Positions 28,596-37,528 of a stretch of DNA of 64,000 bases are shown piece by piece. Every line of letters starts with the position of its first letter. Position 1 is the stretch's first letter. The notes under the pieces were generated by a model, which worked only from the letters and a program-made list of their open reading frames with translations, did no database searches and was not told the DNA's origin. The translations under genes and the position numbers were made by a program. Origin of the DNA: Synechococcus sp. CC9902 (GTDB lineage: Bacteria > Cyanobacteriota > Cyanobacteriia > PCC-6307 > Cyanobiaceae); contig NC_007513.1 in the NCBI RefSeq assembly GCF_000012505.1, positions 1,922,001-1,986,000 on the forward strand, in the 5' to 3' direction.

Positions 28596-29297
28596 TCAGG
28601 CTGAAGACGGCGACCGGGTCAGCCAGCCGAGCAGCGCGGGATCGACGCACTGATCGCCGAAACCGTGATCGCCGATGGCTCGACGCCCAAGAGCAACAGC
28701 GTCGTGGCCCGCACCGAGCCAATCGGAAAGATCATTGGTCGTCAGGCCACCTGCTGCAACCACAAAGGGCAACGGCCCCAGCGGGGCCTCAAGCCTTTTC
28801 CAGTAGGCAACACCAACCGTGACCGCTGGGAATAACTTCACGAGACGACAACCAAATGCTGCGGTCTGATGAACCTCAGTGGGACTCAAGACGCCTGGAA
28901 TAATCAACTGGCCTAAATCCCGAGCTTCACTTACCAACGAAGGGTCCCAACAGGGGGCCATCGCATAGGAAAGATCAAGCAACTGCAGGTCTTGAAGAGC
29001 CTCACTCCCCACAACCGAAGCAACTCCAAGATGAAAGCGGGGACAACACCCTTGGATTTCCCGCACAAAAGATTTCCAACCCGCATGGGAGCTCCAAGCC
29101 ACCTCGACATGACGCAGGCCTGCATCATGAAGAACTTTCAGCTGATCAAGAAGCCTTTGGGAGCTCAAGGCATCGTCCAACAAAGGACGCACTACCAATA
29201 AAAAAGGCTGACACCGCAAGGAGGCAATGATTGCCTCTTGCCGTGTCAGCCACTTGGAATGATTGGAATCAGACGTATTCAGCAACTCGTACGTCAC
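28596..29297 (-). CDS. eda: KDPG/KHG aldolase
   Basis: A 233-residue class I aldolase of the KDPG family (Entner-Doudoroff cleavage of 2-keto-3-deoxy-6-phosphogluconate, or 4-hydroxy-2-oxoglutarate). HVEVAW carries the catalytic Glu and RLVKLFPA the Schiff-base Lys; VAAGGLTTNDL and ALGRRAIG bind phosphate. The start is problematic: ATG 29297 lies 29 bases inside ftsH, and the DNA for residues about 16-32, including strand beta-1, coincides with a strong terminator on the same strand. Later start codons would remove beta-1. Expression may depend on readthrough from ftsH. Confidence 0.87.
   Translation of the reverse strand: MTYELLNTSDSNHSKWLTRQEAIIASLRCQPFLLVVRPLLDDALSSQRLLDQLKVLHDAGLRHVEVAWSSHAGWKSFVREIQGCCPRFHLGVASVVGSEALQDLQLLDLSYAMAPCWDPSLVSEARDLGQLIIPGVLSPTEVHQTAAFGCRLVKLFPAVTVGVAYWKRLEAPLGPLPFVVAAGGLTTNDLSDWLGAGHDAVALGRRAIGDHGFGDQCVDPALLGWLTRSPSSA
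29201..29251 (-). terminator. Intrinsic terminator behind ftsH, inside the eda 5' coding region
   Basis: On the minus strand the arms GGCTGACAC plus GGCAAGAGGCAA (29251-29231) pair with TTGCCTCCTTGCGGTGTCAGCC's complement region (29227-29206), with one mismatch and one bulged base over about 21 pairs, a three-base loop, and then TTTTTT. It begins 18 bases past the ftsH stop. It would end most ftsH transcripts within the first codons of eda. Confidence 0.88.
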
Positions 29298-31122
29298 GCT
29301 TGATCAAGAGCTCCTGAAGCTCCTCCGCATCAACAGTTTCCTGCTCGATCAACATTCCCGCAAGCTCATCGAGAACAGAGCGGTTATCCACCAAAACCTT
29401 GGTGGCACGCTTGTAGGCGACGTCCACAAGTTCGGAGACTTCCTGGTCGATCGTGGCGGCAGTTTCCTCAGAGAAATCTCGTTCAGCAGCGATATCTCGG
29501 CCTAGGAACATCCCTCCTTGGGCACGGCCGAGGGCCACTGGTCCGAGAACATCACTCATGCCAAAACGCGTGATCATCTGACGGGCTGTGGAAGCCACCT
29601 GTTGAAGGTCGTTCGAAGCACCTGTGGTGACTTCGTCTTCGCCGTAGACAATCTCTTCAGCAACGCGACCACCCAGGGCAACCGCCATTTGATTTTGGAG
29701 ATAAGCGCGGGAGTACAAACCTGATTCCATCCGTTCTTCACTTGGCGTGAAGAACGTGAGACCGCCGGCATTGCCGCGAGGAATGATCGAAATCTTTTGA
29801 ACGGGGTCGTAATCAGGCATCAGAGCACCGACGAGGGCATGGCCTGCCTCGTGATAAGCCACCAAGCGTGCACGGCGTTCACTCATGACCCGATCCTTTT
29901 TCTCAGGACCGGCCATAACGCGCTCAATTGCATCACTGATCTCGTCGTTGCTGACTTCCGTCAACTCACGGCGAGCCGCCAAAATTGCGGCTTCATTTAA
30001 GAGGTTCGCAAGATCAGCACCGGTGTACCCGGGTGTACGACGCGCAACTTTGTCGAGGTCAACGTCCTTCGCCAAGGTTTTTCCACGGGCATGGACCCCC
30101 AAGATCTGGAGACGCCCGGAATAGTCAGGGCGATCGACGGTCACCTGACGGTCGAAGCGACCTGGGCGCATGAGTGCTGCGTCGAGTACGTCAGGTCGGT
30201 TGGTGGCAGCAACGATGATGATGCCGGTGTTCCCCTCAAAACCATCCATCTCAGTCAGGAGCTGGTTGAGGGTTTGTTCGCGTTCGTCATTACCACCGCC
30301 AAGGCCGGCACCACGCTGGCGTCCAACCGCATCGATCTCGTCGATAAAGACGATGCAAGGAGCATTCTTTTTCGCCTGTTCGAACAAGTCGCGCACGCGG
30401 CTTGCACCAACGCCAACGAACATTTCGACAAATTCTGAACCGGAAATCGAGAAGAAGGGAACCCCAGCTTCACCAGCGACGGCTTTGGCGAGCAACGTTT
30501 TACCAGTACCTGGAGGGCCGACTAACAAAACGCCTTTGGGGATTTTGGCTCCAACGGCGGTAAAGCGATCGGGATTTTTAAGGAAGTCGACGACCTCTGT
30601 GAGCTCGAGCTTGGCGCCCTCGATCCCGGCAACATCGCTGAATGTGATTTGCGTTGACGGCTCCATTTGGACCCGTGCCTTGCTTTTCCCAAACTGCATG
30701 GCGGGATTGCCACCACCGCCACCCTGGGCACGGCGGAACAAGAAAAACAAGCCACCAAGTAGGAGAAGCGGGAAAACCAGACTTCCCGCCGCCTGCTGCC
30801 AACCCGGTGTTTGACGGGAGGGCTGGACAGCAATGTCGACGTTGTGCTGAGTCAGCAGACCAAGCAACTCACGATCGGGGGCAAGGTTGACTTGAGCCCG
30901 GCGACCGTCGTTCTCAACCACTTGGGCTGTGCCTTGATCGGGTGCGATCAGCACACGGCTGATCTGGTCATCCTTGACGGCCTCAACAAATTCGCTGTAG
31001 CGAATGGTGTTGACCTGGGGCTGATTTCCACCGCCGCCACCGCCAAAGAAGGCTGGTGCAATCACGACAATGGCCAAGACCAATAGGGCACCAAGCCCGA
31101 TGTTTCGCCAACGCTTGTTCAC
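29269..31122 (-). CDS. ftsH: ATP-dependent zinc metalloprotease FtsH
   Basis: A 617-residue membrane AAA+ protease. Two membrane spans (about residues 8-25 and 110-130) frame a lumenal domain. Then come Walker A GPPGTGKT, Walker B IVFIDEID, the second region of homology [20 protein letters not shown], and the zinc site HEAGH. The sequence is of the thylakoid type that degrades damaged D1 in PSII repair, which fits a genome region with psbA and psbO. It lies 45 bases after sat, probably on one transcript, and its tail overlaps eda. Confidence 0.97.
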   Translation of the reverse strand: MNKRWRNIGLGALLVLAIVVIAPAFFGGGGGGNQPQVNTIRYSEFVEAVKDDQISRVLIAPDQGTAQVVENDGRRAQVNLAPDRELLGLLTQHNVDIAVQPSRQTPGWQQAAGSLVFPLLLLGGLFFLFRRAQGGGGGNPAMQFGKSKARVQMEPSTQITFSDVAGIEGAKLELTEVVDFLKNPDRFTAVGAKIPKGVLLVGPPGTGKTLLAKAVAGEAGVPFFSISGSEFVEMFVGVGASRVRDLFEQAKKNAPCIVFIDEIDAVGRQRGAGLGGGNDEREQTLNQLLTEMDGFEGNTGIIIVAATNRPDVLDAALMRPGRFDRQVTVDRPDYSGRLQILGVHARGKTLAKDVDLDKVARRTPGYTGADLANLLNEAAILAARRELTEVSNDEISDAIERVMAGPEKKDRVMSERRARLVAYHEAGHALVGALMPDYDPVQKISIIPRGNAGGLTFFTPSEERMESGLYSRAYLQNQMAVALGGRVAEEIVYGEDEVTTGASNDLQQVASTARQMITRFGMSDVLGPVALGRAQGGMFLGRDIAAERDFSEETAATIDQEVSELVDVAYKRATKVLVDNRSVLDELAGMLIEQETVDAEELQELLIKRDVRVAEYV

Positions 31123-31167
31123 AGGTTGCCTCTACAAGATGAAGGAATGTTAAACGGGGTTAGCGAA

Positions 31168-32340
31168 TCATGAGGAACGGAGCACCTCAACGACGCTCTT
31201 GAAGGCAAACCACTCAGGAATCTCCTCACCACCACGCAGCATCTTGCGGAACTGTGTGCCGCTGAGCTTTTTCACATGGAGTCCACGCGCTTCCGCATGT
31301 TCAGCGGTGACGTAGCCCTCCTCCTGCGTGTAAACAAGATTCAGAGAAGGCACCGTCTCCATGGTGAGCTCTGGTGCACACTCCTTCGCAAAGTTCTGAG
31401 CGTCATAGGGGCCGTAAAAATCGTCGCCAGTCAGAGAGGACTTACAACCCGCCATATCGCGGCCAATGATGAAATGGGTGCACCCATAATTCCTGCGAAT
31501 AATCATGTGCTGGAGGGCTTCCCGTGGCCCTGCCATGTGCATGGCATAGGGGAGATAAGCCCACCGAATTCGATCATTGTTCACCTCGGCCGCCAAGCGC
31601 TCGTAGGTCTCAAAACGAACCGACCCTGGGATGTCGTCCTGCTGGGTTGGTCCACAGGTGGGGTGCACTAACACCACGGCGTTCTCGCTCACATTTTGGG
31701 CATGTAGAGCCCGGGTAAACAGTTCGTAGTGGGCGCGGTGAATGGGGTTACGGCATTGGAAGGCCACCACGTCTTCGCCATGGGGCAAATCAGAACGAAC
31801 TTCGGCCGGGGTTTTGCAGGGGAAAACGCGGCTTGGCAGCTCCAAACCCTTCAGCGTGCCGCCTAGATAGAAGCATTTGCGTTCCATCGCGATCATGCGC
31901 ACAGCGGGGTGTTCAAGCGATGTCGTGCCGTAACACCCCTGGGCCTCAACCACCTTGTTGGGTTCCCACTTGTCCTCAACCTCGAGAAGAGCAAGCTCTT
32001 GCCCCTTGTAAGTCAGCAAGAGTTTGTCTCCCACCACCACGTCGTCGCGATCGGTGTCCATCACGATTGGCAAACCGAATAAATGGCCTGCTGACGTGCG
32101 ATGACCGGACACAACAGCGTCGTAGTCCTCCTGGTGCATAAAGCCGCGTAAAGGGGAAAACCCTCCGACCACCAGCAATTCCACGTCACAGGCGTTGCGG
32201 TCTGAGCATTCCAACGTTTTGGTAGCTGATGCCTTCAACGCAGGTTGATCCGCGCTCGGCACCATGAGATCCACCAGCGTGCCGCCATAGGGAGCGATCA
32301 CTCCGGATCTCTTGGCTGAGGCAGAAGCACTGGCGGTCAT
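31168..32340 (-). CDS. sat: Sulfate adenylyltransferase (ATP sulfurylase)
   Basis: A 390-residue enzyme that activates sulfate to APS with ATP, the first step of sulfate assimilation. The catalytic QCRNPIHRAHYEL (QxRNPxHxxH) and GRDMAGCKS motifs are clear, with no fused APS kinase. It precedes ftsH on the same strand, and the psbO terminator separates it from psbO upstream, so it has its own promoter in 32341-32396. PAPS made downstream of this step could also serve the sulfotransferase-like protein at 19.8 kb (inference). Confidence 0.96.
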   Translation of the reverse strand: MTASASASAKRSGVIAPYGGTLVDLMVPSADQPALKASATKTLECSDRNACDVELLVVGGFSPLRGFMHQEDYDAVVSGHRTSAGHLFGLPIVMDTDRDDVVVGDKLLLTYKGQELALLEVEDKWEPNKVVEAQGCYGTTSLEHPAVRMIAMERKCFYLGGTLKGLELPSRVFPCKTPAEVRSDLPHGEDVVAFQCRNPIHRAHYELFTRALHAQNVSENAVVLVHPTCGPTQQDDIPGSVRFETYERLAAEVNNDRIRWAYLPYAMHMAGPREALQHMIIRRNYGCTHFIIGRDMAGCKSSLTGDDFYGPYDAQNFAKECAPELTMETVPSLNLVYTQEEGYVTAEHAEARGLHVKKLSGTQFRKMLRGGEEIPEWFAFKSVVEVLRSS

Positions 32341-32396
32341 GGAAACTCACTAAGACCGCGCGATTCTCACAGATGATCGCTGAAACGCACAGCCCC

Positions 32397-32454
32397 AAAA
32401 AAAAAGGGGGCTTTCGCCCCCCCAAGATTGCTTGATCAAACCCAGCGATCAAGC
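32397..32454 (-). terminator. psbO terminator and adjacent palindrome
   Basis: On the minus strand GGGGGC-GAAA-GCCCCC is followed by nine T (plus-strand A-run 32397-32405, stem 32406-32421), a strong rho-independent terminator for psbO. Just ahead of it GCTTGATC/GATCAAGC (32430-32454) forms an eight-pair stem reaching into the psbO stop. Confidence 0.92.
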
Positions 32455-33276
32455 CTCTTCTAAACGGCCATAAAGTTCGCCAACCACTTTGATATCAACC
32501 ACTTCACGACCACCCATGTCGGAGTCGGAGGGCTGGATCGCAGTGAAGACACCTGCAAACTCACCGGTTTCGGGATCCACCTTGGTGATCGACATGCTCA
32601 TCGTGCCGATCCCATCGATGTAACGCTTGTTGTTGTCTTTCTCGAGATCTTTCTCATCTCCGCCAAGAGCAATCAGTCCTTGGGCGTACTGAACACCAGT
32701 GGTGAGAGCACGTCCCTTGGGATCGATGAAGTTGCTCGTGCGATAGCTCGGGGTGCGATAAGTGCCTTCGAAATCGGTGCTGGTGGTGATTGCGGCACCA
32801 TCAGCCAGGGCTTTCAAAGACTTGCTAGAGAACGAGAACGGGAATTCTTCACCGCCGGGAACAAGCACCGTGATGGGCTGAAAGTCGATCCCACCTTTTT
32901 CCTGAAACTGAAGGCCAGATTCAGTCACCGTCAGATCGCCATACACCTCATCAAGGCTGGAGGTGTAACGGGTGAGAATTTTGCCCTCAACGAATTCAGC
33001 CTGCTGGCGAGCATTTTTAGGCTCTTCCTTGGCATAAACCTGAACGGGATGCATGCAGATCCCGCGAAGTTCGTATTTCTGACCAGCGGTTAGAGGGATG
33101 GAGCCACGGGCAGCGTCGCCGATCGTGGGGCAATCATTGGCTTTACCAGTGTTGCGAATGTCGTCATAGGTGACGTTGGACTCACCACGGTTTGCATCAG
33201 TGCCACCGCTGCAAGCCGTAGTGAAGAAAGTGAGGCATAACGCCAGCACAACGGCCAGCAGGGAACGAATGCGCAT
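32449..33276 (-). CDS. psbO: Photosystem II manganese-stabilizing protein
   Basis: A 275-residue extrinsic lumenal PSII subunit that protects the Mn4CaO5 cluster. MRIRSLLAVVLALCLTFFTT followed by ACSGG is an export signal with a lipobox-like Cys, so it may be lipidated. Mature features are NDCPTIGDAARGSI and LRGICMHP (the two disulfide cysteines) and KGRALTTGVQYAQGL. ATG 33276 is chosen over 33315 because the signal peptide starts there. It is a single-gene unit with a strong terminator. Confidence 0.96.
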   Translation of the reverse strand: MRIRSLLAVVLALCLTFFTTACSGGTDANRGESNVTYDDIRNTGKANDCPTIGDAARGSIPLTAGQKYELRGICMHPVQVYAKEEPKNARQQAEFVEGKILTRYTSSLDEVYGDLTVTESGLQFQEKGGIDFQPITVLVPGGEEFPFSFSSKSLKALADGAAITTSTDFEGTYRTPSYRTSNFIDPKGRALTTGVQYAQGLIALGGDEKDLEKDNNKRYIDGIGTMSMSITKVDPETGEFAGVFTAIQPSDSDMGGREVVDIKVVGELYGRLEEA

Positions 33277-33376
33277 GGGAGGAGCCTGACGACTTAACGC
33301 TATGAGGAACGGCACTGCCGTCGATTCTTGATCTTACAGGGCTTGAAACTCGAGCCAGAGCCAGCTTTTGCAGGTC

Positions 33377-34669
33377 TCAACAACTCGTTTGATTACTACC
33401 GTCCACCGGGGCTATCGCAGCGATGTGGGACTGATGCATCGCATCGAGAAGCTGGTGAGCCATCGACAATTTGGACATCAATGGCATCTCACGAATCGTG
33501 TCACGGTCCAATAGCCACCCACCATTGGCCTGGTCACCAAAGCCTTGGCCAAGGCGATCGATGGGATTCACCATCAATAAGTCGCACCCCTTCGCACTGA
33601 GCTTGGCCTTGCCTTGAGCAATCAAGGCTGCGTCCTCGCCTGCCAACGCGGCAAAACCAAGCAGGATCTGTCCTTGGGGTCGACGCTTCGAAAGCGACGC
33701 CAACAAGTCTGGGACCTGACTCCAGCCCGAGGCCAGCAATTCGGGCAATCGCTGTTTTGACACCTTGGTTTCTGAGCTCTCCACACGTCGCAGATCAGCC
33801 ACAGCAGCCACCATCGCAATCGCATCCATGGACGGCTGTCGATCAACAAGCACCCGCGCCATGTCATCAGCTGTGGTGACAGGAATGCACTCAATCCCTT
33901 CGCACCATGGCTCAGGCACAGAGAGCGGCCCATGAACCAGTTGAACGATGGCTCCCCGCAAACGCGCAACCTGGGCCAGTAAGACCCCCATATGCCCGGT
34001 ACTTCGATTGGTAAGAACCCTGGCTTGATCAATGGGCTCATGGGTGGCCCCAGCGGTGACCAACAGATGCTTTCCTTCCCAATCACGTTCAGGAACGACA
34101 CACTCTTGACCCCGGCTGAACAAGGCTGCCGCCGCCAATTCGATCAAGATTGGATCTGCCATCCGGCCATCCCCTCGGCGATCACAAGCCAACAATCCAG
34201 ACGATGGAAGAAGGGGAACAACCCCCGGGAAAGCCTGAACCAATTGCCAATTCTGCTGAACAGCGGGGTGACTCCACATCGCCGTATTCATCGCTGCGGC
34301 GACCAAAACCGGCACCTCAGTTGCCAAAAGCACGCTGGCCAGTAGCCCGTCACCCGATCCCTGTGACCAACGGCTCAGCGTGCTGGCACTCATCGGAGCG
34401 ACAACGACTAGTTCCGCCCATTCAGCCAGTTCAATGTGCAGTGGTCGGCTTCTGGAGGGATCCCATTGATCCCCATCGCAATAGCAGGGATGGCGACTCA
34501 AGCTTGCGAGGGCGACTGCACTCACTAAGCGTTCAGCACTTGGGGTGACCAAACAGCGCACAACAGCCCCAGCCTTAACCAGAGCACTCACCAATAACGG
34601 TGTTTTCACCGCAGCGATACTTCCGCTGGCCGCCACGAGCACATGCCGCCCAGCCAACGGACCAGGCAT
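33377..34669 (-). CDS. coaBC: Phosphopantothenoylcysteine decarboxylase / phosphopantothenate-cysteine ligase
   Basis: A 430-residue bifunctional enzyme for two steps of coenzyme A synthesis. The CoaC part (about residues 1-180) is an FMN flavoprotein: GRHVLVAASGSIAAVKTP, LVVVAPMSASTLSRWSQG and AAAMNTAMWSHPAVQQN. The CoaB part has LLVTAGATHEPIDQARVLTNRSTGHMG. ATG 34669 has GAGG nine bases upstream and matches relatives starting MPGPL; ATG 34684 and 34705 are upstream alternatives that would overlap the DUF2555 gene. It is in one operon with that gene. Confidence 0.94.
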   Translation of the reverse strand: MPGPLAGRHVLVAASGSIAAVKTPLLVSALVKAGAVVRCLVTPSAERLVSAVALASLSRHPCYCDGDQWDPSRSRPLHIELAEWAELVVVAPMSASTLSRWSQGSGDGLLASVLLATEVPVLVAAAMNTAMWSHPAVQQNWQLVQAFPGVVPLLPSSGLLACDRRGDGRMADPILIELAAAALFSRGQECVVPERDWEGKHLLVTAGATHEPIDQARVLTNRSTGHMGVLLAQVARLRGAIVQLVHGPLSVPEPWCEGIECIPVTTADDMARVLVDRQPSMDAIAMVAAVADLRRVESSETKVSKQRLPELLASGWSQVPDLLASLSKRRPQGQILLGFAALAGEDAALIAQGKAKLSAKGCDLLMVNPIDRLGQGFGDQANGGWLLDRDTIREMPLMSKLSMAHQLLDAMHQSHIAAIAPVDGSNQTSC

Positions 34670-34673
34670 TGAG

Positions 34674-34874
34674 TCAGTCCTCATCGAACGGTTCCTGATC
34701 CACAAGATGGTGATACGGAAGGGTCAACTCAGGCCGATGAATGGCCAAGGCTCGCAACAGATGCCAATCCTTGAGGCTGTCGAAGGGGGTGGGGTAATCG
34801 TCGTCTTCAAGACGCCGTGCCAGCGCCGCCGTCGTGGCGTCATCAAATGCTTCGAGCTGTTCCGGCGTAACCAT
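34674..34874 (-). CDS. DUF2555 family protein
   Basis: A 66-residue protein starting MVTPEQLEAFDDATTAALA and ending YHHLVDQEPFDED. The pattern RRLEDDDYPTPF, then WHLLRALAIHRPEL, is the small cyanobacterial DUF2555 family of unknown function. It is acidic, with no membrane span. ATG 34874 is preferred to an in-frame TTG at 34886. It lies four bases before coaBC and is divergent from tRNA-Ala. Confidence 0.85.
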   Translation of the reverse strand: MVTPEQLEAFDDATTAALARRLEDDDYPTPFDSLKDWHLLRALAIHRPELTLPYHHLVDQEPFDED

Positions 34875-34936
34875 CAGCTTTCGCAAAGCGCCATGCTCCA
34901 GTTTGACGCAATCCCTGACAGCTAGCGTTTGCTGGC

Positions 34937-35009
34937 GGGGAATTAGCTCAGCTGGTAGAGCGCTGCGATCGCACCGCAGAGGTCAGGGGTTCGAGTCCCC
35001 TATTCTCCA
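34937..35009 (+). tRNA. tRNA-Ala(CGC)
   Basis: A 73-base cloverleaf. Acceptor GGGGAAT pairs with ATTCTCC; the D stem is GCTC/GAGC, anticodon stem CTGCG/CGCAG with loop ATCGCAC (anticodon CGC), and T stem AGGGG/CCCCT with TTCGAGT. The acceptor stem contains the G3-U70 wobble pair, the alanine identity element. CCA is not encoded. It reads GCG codons. Confidence 0.97.
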
Positions 35010-35014
35010 CTCAA

Positions 35015-35155
35015 ATGAGACGCCATATCCCCCTCCTGCTGGCGCTCGGCTCTGTGGTGTTTCTGAGCACCTTGGCCCGCCCAGCAGCACTGCTGACCTT
35101 CACAGCGCTGGCTATGGCTTGGGCTGTTGGTCACCAACAAATCCGACGTCCTTAA
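35015..35155 (+). CDS. Possible 46-residue membrane protein behind tRNA-Ala
   Basis: An ATG five bases after the tRNA opens a 46-codon frame: MRRHIPLLLALGSVVFLSTL, then a second hydrophobic stretch AALLTFTALAMAWAVG and a basic end HQQIRRP. It looks like a two-span hairpin protein with positive-inside ends, which supports a real gene, but I recognise no family. It would be co-transcribed with the tRNA. Confidence 0.5.
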   Translation: MRRHIPLLLALGSVVFLSTLARPAALLTFTALAMAWAVGHQQIRRP

Positions 35156-35192
35156 CCCCCTATGGGGTAAAAGGGGGGTAAGTATCCCCCCC
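35156..35192 (+). promoter_or_regulatory. Tandem G/C-run hairpins with alternative pairings
   Basis: Between the two small genes lie CCCC-TAT-GGGG (35157-35167) and GGGGGG-TAAGTAT-CCCCCC (35173-35191). The first C-run can also pair with the second G-run, and the first G-run with the last C-run, so two exclusive folds exist. The last stem ends about nine bases before the ATG at 35201. No T-run follows. Confidence 0.5.
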
Positions 35193-35200
35193 TGTGATCG

Positions 35201-35401
35201 ATGTCGCAGTCGAAACGCGAGCAGGTCGTGAGTCACCTGCGCTACATCCGGCAGGAGCTTCGTGAAATGCATCAAGGCGTGATGGAAGACGGTCTCTTGC
35301 CTGAAGCGGGAGAAGTTCGCGGCGTAATGGCACAAATGGAAGCTCTCTTAGAGCTTCTCGAAGGCAAATCATCACGCAAAGCGAAAGCTGAGTCCAAATA
35401 G
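35201..35401 (+). CDS. Conserved 66-residue hypothetical protein
   Basis: A 66-residue helical, charged protein starting MSQSKREQVVSHLRYIRQEL, with MEALLELLEGKSSRKAKAES at the end. Heptad-like spacing suggests a short coiled coil or helical hairpin with a basic tail. I recognise no characterised family. It has its own downstream terminator, which supports it as a real expressed gene. Confidence 0.65.
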   Translation: MSQSKREQVVSHLRYIRQELREMHQGVMEDGLLPEAGEVRGVMAQMEALLELLEGKSSRKAKAESK

Positions 35402-35423
35402 GGCCGAACACATCGCGATGCTC

Positions 35424-35448
35424 AAGCCCTGTCAGGACCAGGGCTTTT
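35424..35448 (+). terminator. Intrinsic terminator
   Basis: AAGCCCTG (35424-35431) pairs with CAGGGCTT (35439-35446) around TCAGGAC and is followed by a short T-run. It ends the transcript of the 66-residue gene. The remaining 140 bases to 35588 hold only the GGGAG ribosome site for the next gene. Confidence 0.85.
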
Positions 35449-35588
35449 GGGGTGGAATTGTCGTTCAGTCGGGCATGAAACCGGTCAGGTCCAAACGTTT
35501 GAGGTAAACAGGGTTCGAAACGTTGGCCAGGTGATGGGGATCCCTGGTTCCTGCCTCATGGGCTTCACCTGAATCGGGAGTGTGACCC

Positions 35589-35921
35589 TTGCGACGACTC
35601 CAATCCACTCGACTTCAAACCCAGTGGGGTGAAGCGATCAATCGTCTTGAGCAGTGGACGCAAAATCCATGGCGGAGATTGTCGCTCCTCGCCATTGCAC
35701 TTTTCAGCGGCTTTTTGTTGGGTAGTGCTGTGACTTCCGTCGCAGGTGTTCTCTCCCAAATGGATCCCGTGGCATCGCTGATTGTGGTTCTTGGAACCGA
35801 ATTCACCCTGCGCCGCGTTCGCAGGTCGGGAGCGTCATGGACGCTCCCAGAACAACTGCTAGACCTCAGCCGAATCGGCTTTTTGTATGGCCTCTTTCTT
35901 GAGGCCTTCAAGCTGCTTTAA
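35589..35921 (+). CDS. ycf20: DUF565 / Ycf20 family membrane protein
   Basis: A 110-residue protein with two hydrophobic segments, LSLLAIALFSGFLLGSAVTS and the later FLYGLFLEAFKLL. The arrangement fits DUF565 (Ycf20), conserved in cyanobacteria and plastids; an algal/plant relative has been linked to non-photochemical quenching. It starts with TTG at 35589, supported by GGGAG eight bases upstream. No partner gene is evident nearby. Confidence 0.75.
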   Translation: MRRLQSTRLQTQWGEAINRLEQWTQNPWRRLSLLAIALFSGFLLGSAVTSVAGVLSQMDPVASLIVVLGTEFTLRRVRRSGASWTLPEQLLDLSRIGFLYGLFLEAFKLL

Positions 35922-35995
35922 CAGCACACCACGCGTAACGCAGACAAATTCATTAGAGCTCCATACCCTTCGGATTGGCTCCTCTGCTGCCATCT

Positions 35996-37528
35996 ATGGC
36001 CGGCGATCACTACTTTCTGGAACTTGAACCGCCTGAAGAGCGGCTTCGCCATGCGCCCCATGTGGTGATTGTTGGTGGTGGCTTTGCTGGAATTCAGGCT
36101 TGTCGAGCCTTAGCTCAATCAGAGGTGCGCATCACCCTGATCGACAAACGCAATTTCAATTTGTTCCAGCCGTTGCTCTATCAAGTGGCAACGGGATTGG
36201 TCGCCAGTGGCGATATCGCAACACCCCTACGCGAGCTCGTGGGGAAGCAACCAAATGTGCAAATCCTGCTCGGCGAAGTCACCGAATTGATCCCCGATGA
36301 ACACCAAATCGTTTTCAACGGAAAGACCCTGAGCTACGACCATCTCGTACTCGCGACGGGATCTGGCAGCAGCTTTTTCGGAAAAGACCAGTGGCGCACA
36401 TTTGCGCCACCGATGAAAATCCTTGAGCACGCCGAAGAAATCCGCAGACGCCTGCTCATGGCGATGGAGCAAGCGGAGCAAACTCCTAATCCCGAAGCAC
36501 GGCAATTTCTTCAAACCGTTGTTGTGATCGGCAGTGGTCCCAGTGGCTGCGAAATGGCCGGCGCAGCTTCTCGAATGCTGCGATGGTCCCTGAAGGATGC
36601 CTACCAGCAGCTGGATCCAACCAAAACCCGAATTCTCCTCATTGACCCGGGCGAGACAGTGCTGCGAAGCATGCCTGAGGAGCTCTCCAAAGAAGCCCTA
36701 CAAGCACTGCAAAAAGCGGGCGTGGAATTCCTGCAGCAAAGTCGTGTGCAAAGCATGCGCCCAGGGGAAGTGGTGGTGAGCACTCCTCATGGAGAGCAAT
36801 GCATTCGAGCCGCCACTGTGATCTGGACCGCAGGAGTTCGTGCCTCACACCTTGGTCAAGCATTAGAAGCCGCAACAGGTTGCAGCGTGGATCGTGGCGG
36901 ACGTGTTGTGGTGGAACCTGACTTTTCCATTGCCAGCCATCCTGAAATTCGCATCGCCGGTGATCTCTGCAGCTACAGCCACACCCAAGATGGCCACACC
37001 CTTCCAGGCATGGCAGCACCCGCCAAACAGGCAGGCAGCTTTATTGGCAAAGACATTGCCGCAATGGTGACCGGTCGTTCACGCCCGAAGTTTCGATATT
37101 TAGATCTTGGGAGCATGGCCATTGTCGATGGGTCGAGCGCAGTTGCCGACTTGCGAGGCCTCAAATTCTCAGGACTGATTGGAGTGCTGCTTTGGGCTGG
37201 AGTGCATTTAGGGCTCATCCACGACATGCAGCAACGGGTCTCCCTCGCCACAAAGTGGATTTTTGCTCTGCTAACTCGGCAGCGGGCGTCCATGTTGCTA
37301 ACGGGCATGCCAAGCCAGCACATGGCTCTCAATGCAGCGGACGCCCACTTTCCAATGCGCGCCGGGGAAGGGCCTTCCATTGCTTCACCAGATGCGGCCT
37401 TGCAAGCGGCTATGGAGTACTACTCCAAGGAAATCTCAGGCCTATCGACTACTCAAATGTCGAACACTCAAGAGCTGATCGATACCAATGAGGATTCCGC
37501 GGCGGACTCAGCTGCTGCCATCAAATAA
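35996..37528 (+). CDS. Type II NADH dehydrogenase (FAD-dependent)
   Basis: A 510-residue single-subunit quinone reductase. The FAD-binding motif [19 protein letters not shown] comes first, then the NAD-binding [29 protein letters not shown] and [11 protein letters not shown] belong to the pyridine nucleotide-disulfide oxidoreductase fold, and [20 protein letters not shown] is typical of NDH-2. A C-terminal amphipathic/hydrophobic region ([18 protein letters not shown]) would attach to the membrane. The acidic tail overlaps convergent pyrB by 61 bases. ATG 35996 is preferred to TTG 35975. Confidence 0.92.
   Translation: MAGDHYFLELEPPEERLRHAPHVVIVGGGFAGIQACRALAQSEVRITLIDKRNFNLFQPLLYQVATGLVASGDIATPLRELVGKQPNVQILLGEVTELIPDEHQIVFNGKTLSYDHLVLATGSGSSFFGKDQWRTFAPPMKILEHAEEIRRRLLMAMEQAEQTPNPEARQFLQTVVVIGSGPSGCEMAGAASRMLRWSLKDAYQQLDPTKTRILLIDPGETVLRSMPEELSKEALQALQKAGVEFLQQSRVQSMRPGEVVVSTPHGEQCIRAATVIWTAGVRASHLGQALEAATGCSVDRGGRVVVEPDFSIASHPEIRIAGDLCSYSHTQDGHTLPGMAAPAKQAGSFIGKDIAAMVTGRSRPKFRYLDLGSMAIVDGSSAVADLRGLKFSGLIGVLLWAGVHLGLIHDMQQRVSLATKWIFALLTRQRASMLLTGMPSQHMALNAADAHFPMRAGEGPSIASPDAALQAAMEYYSKEISGLSTTQMSNTQELIDTNEDSAADSAAAIK

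Noticed and set aside
29165-29200. Later GTG start for the KDPG aldolase downstream of the terminator
   Set aside because: It would delete the first beta-strand of the barrel, which the enzyme needs.
34937-35009. tRNA-Ala as attachment site of a genomic island
   Set aside because: No integrase, no direct repeat of the tRNA end and no compositional shift next to it.
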